A DNA stretch of 7,701 bases from Alphaproteobacteria bacterium (lineage in GTDB: Bacteria; Pseudomonadota; Alphaproteobacteria; Thalassobaculales; Thalassobaculaceae): positions 1 through 7,701 of the forward strand of contig JAPKDN010000138.1 of assembly GCA_028822575.1 (NCBI GenBank), read 5' to 3'. The translations under genes were made by a program, and so were the position numbers. This document shows, piece by piece, positions 6,743-7,701 of this stretch (position 1 is the stretch's first letter; the number at the start of each line of letters is the position of its first letter). The notes under the pieces are model-generated. The model did not search any database and was not told where the DNA came from. It worked only from the letters and a program-made list of their open reading frames with translations.

Positions 6743-7651
6743 ATGCAGTTTGAAAATATCCTGGTAACCGGCGCCGGCGGCCTAATGGGCGGCTATGTGA
6801 TCGATGAGCTGAAAGGCCGCTGCAAGCTGTCAGGACTCGACGTCCTTCCCGACAAAAGCAATATCCCTCATATCACCGACACAATTCTCAATCCTGAGGC
6901 CACCGCAAGGGCTTGCGAGGGCATGGATGCCGTGGTCCATGTCGCCGCAATCCCCAATATCTGGAGCGGAACCGGCGACGAGATCATTCACACCAACGTC
7001 ACCGGCACTTGGAACGTATTGAAAGCCGCCGAGGAGGCGGGAGTACGGCGCGTAATCGTCACCTCAAGCGATTCTGTGGCCGGTTATACGGTTCTCTCCG
7101 GGTCAATGATCCCGCCCGACTATCTTCCAGTTGACAGCGCGCACCCTCGGCGGCCGACCGACCCCTATGCCCTTAGTAAAAAGCTCTGCGAGGAGATGGC
7201 CCGGAGTTTTGTCGATCGTGGCGCTTTTGAGGTCGTGGTGATGCGCCCGGTCTTCGTCCTTTATCCGGACATGGAGGGCGAGGTGAAAGCCCGGGCCGCC
7301 GACCCCGTGGGCTATCAATGGCCGGCCGCCGGCGGCCACAAGCCCCCCGGTGGCGGTGCCATGCTGCACTATATCGACCCCCGGGATTTGGCGATTGCCT
7401 ATCGTCTGGCGTTGGAGTTAGAGAATCCAGGGTTCGGACCCTATTTTCTCTGCGGCCCCAATATTCTAGCCCCCGAGCCGACATTGGAGAGATTCAAGGC
7501 GAAAGCCGGCGTGGAAGAGATCGATGTACGGGTCCTCGGCATTTACGAAGATACCCCCTATGCACCACTGTACGATCTTAGCGAAGCCGAGACCGGCCTA
7601 GGTTTCAGAGCGATCCATGATCTGCGAGACACGTTGCTCAACAAGCGTTAA
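6743..7651 (+). CDS. NAD-dependent epimerase/dehydratase family protein (extended SDR)
   Basis: A 302-residue extended SDR, of the size usual for sugar-nucleotide epimerases, uronate dehydrogenases and related oxidoreductases. The N-terminal Rossmann part has TGAGGLMGG (9-17), Asp33 at the end of the second strand (NAD preference), HVAAIPN (66-72) and the helix TNVTGTWNVLKAAEEAG. The active site has Ser108/Ser109 in VTSSDS and Tyr142-Lys146 in PYALSKK. The C-terminal part has MRPVFV (167-172) and a Gly/Pro-rich stretch (195-206) ahead of a YIDPRDLA segment typical of epimerase substrate domains. The start is ATG 6743, with AAGGGAA about seven bases upstream; the in-frame ATG at 6698 lies inside the preceding gene and lacks a site. 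No glycosyl transfer genes surround it, so a role on a small hydroxy acid or sugar acid is more likely than on a sugar nucleotide. It is the last gene of the visible plus-strand operon. Confidence 0.92.
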   Translation: MQFENILVTGAGGLMGGYVIDELKGRCKLSGLDVLPDKSNIPHITDTILNPEATARACEGMDAVVHVAAIPNIWSGTGDEIIHTNVTGTWNVLKAAEEAGVRRVIVTSSDSVAGYTVLSGSMIPPDYLPVDSAHPRRPTDPYALSKKLCEEMARSFVDRGAFEVVVMRPVFVLYPDMEGEVKARAADPVGYQWPAAGGHKPPGGGAMLHYIDPRDLAIAYRLALELENPGFGPYFLCGPNILAPEPTLERFKAKAGVEEIDVRVLGIYEDTPYAPLYDLSEAETGLGFRAIHDLRDTLLNKR

Positions 7652-7701
7652 CTGTCGGACGAGTGACTAAAACTTCGAGAAACCGAGCAATTCATTCGAA
7701 G
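7652..7701. other. Short non-coding tail
   Basis: Fifty bases after the epimerase gene. There is no clear terminator: CTTCGA (7673-7678) and TCGAAG (7696-7701) are exact inverted copies, but they are 17 bases apart, and no T-run can be seen before the window ends. Confidence 0.4.

Noticed and set aside
7673..7701. Terminator hairpin after the epimerase gene
   Set aside because: The CTTCGA/TCGAAG arms are short with a 17-base loop, and the window ends before any T-run could be seen.

Overview
This 7.7 kb window looks like part of a high-GC (roughly 60% by eye) proteobacterial chromosome. Gene style and the kind of degradation genes present suggest an alphaproteobacterium, but that placement is inference. 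It is almost entirely coding and holds eight protein genes in two divergent groups around a 185-base gap (3667-3851). I see no RNA genes, CRISPR arrays, insertion sequences or phage genes, and no transporter or regulator.

Left arm, minus strand, read from 3666 down to 1: a zinc-dependent medium-chain alcohol dehydrogenase; a 358-residue NAD(P)-binding protein that I can place only loosely near saccharopine dehydrogenases; a small single-domain cupin with a GTG start; and the first 362 residues of a hydantoinase/oxoprolinase (HyuA-type) ATPase that runs off the left edge. The gaps are 30, 41 and 55 bases, so this is probably one transcript. The 41-base gap holds a perfect 8-base inverted repeat next to the cupin ribosome binding site.

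Right arm, plus strand, from 3852 to 7651: large and small subunits of an aconitase-superfamily hydro-lyase of the LeuC/LeuD type, overlapping by four bases; a classical short-chain dehydrogenase with an unusual glycine motif; and an NAD-dependent epimerase/dehydratase-type extended SDR. The gaps are short and each gene has a recognisable Shine-Dalgarno sequence, so this is a second operon.

Working model (inference): the cluster is catabolic, not the leucine pathway. No leuA or leuB accompanies leuCD. Instead the hydro-lyase sits with three different dehydrogenase folds, a fourth probable NAD(P) protein, a cupin and an ATP-dependent ring-opening or carboxylating enzyme. A plausible scheme is dehydrogenase steps on an alcohol or hydroxy acid, hydration or isomerisation by the LeuCD-like enzyme, and HyuA-type hydrolysis of a cyclic amide or lactam-like intermediate. 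The substrate cannot be read from the sequence.
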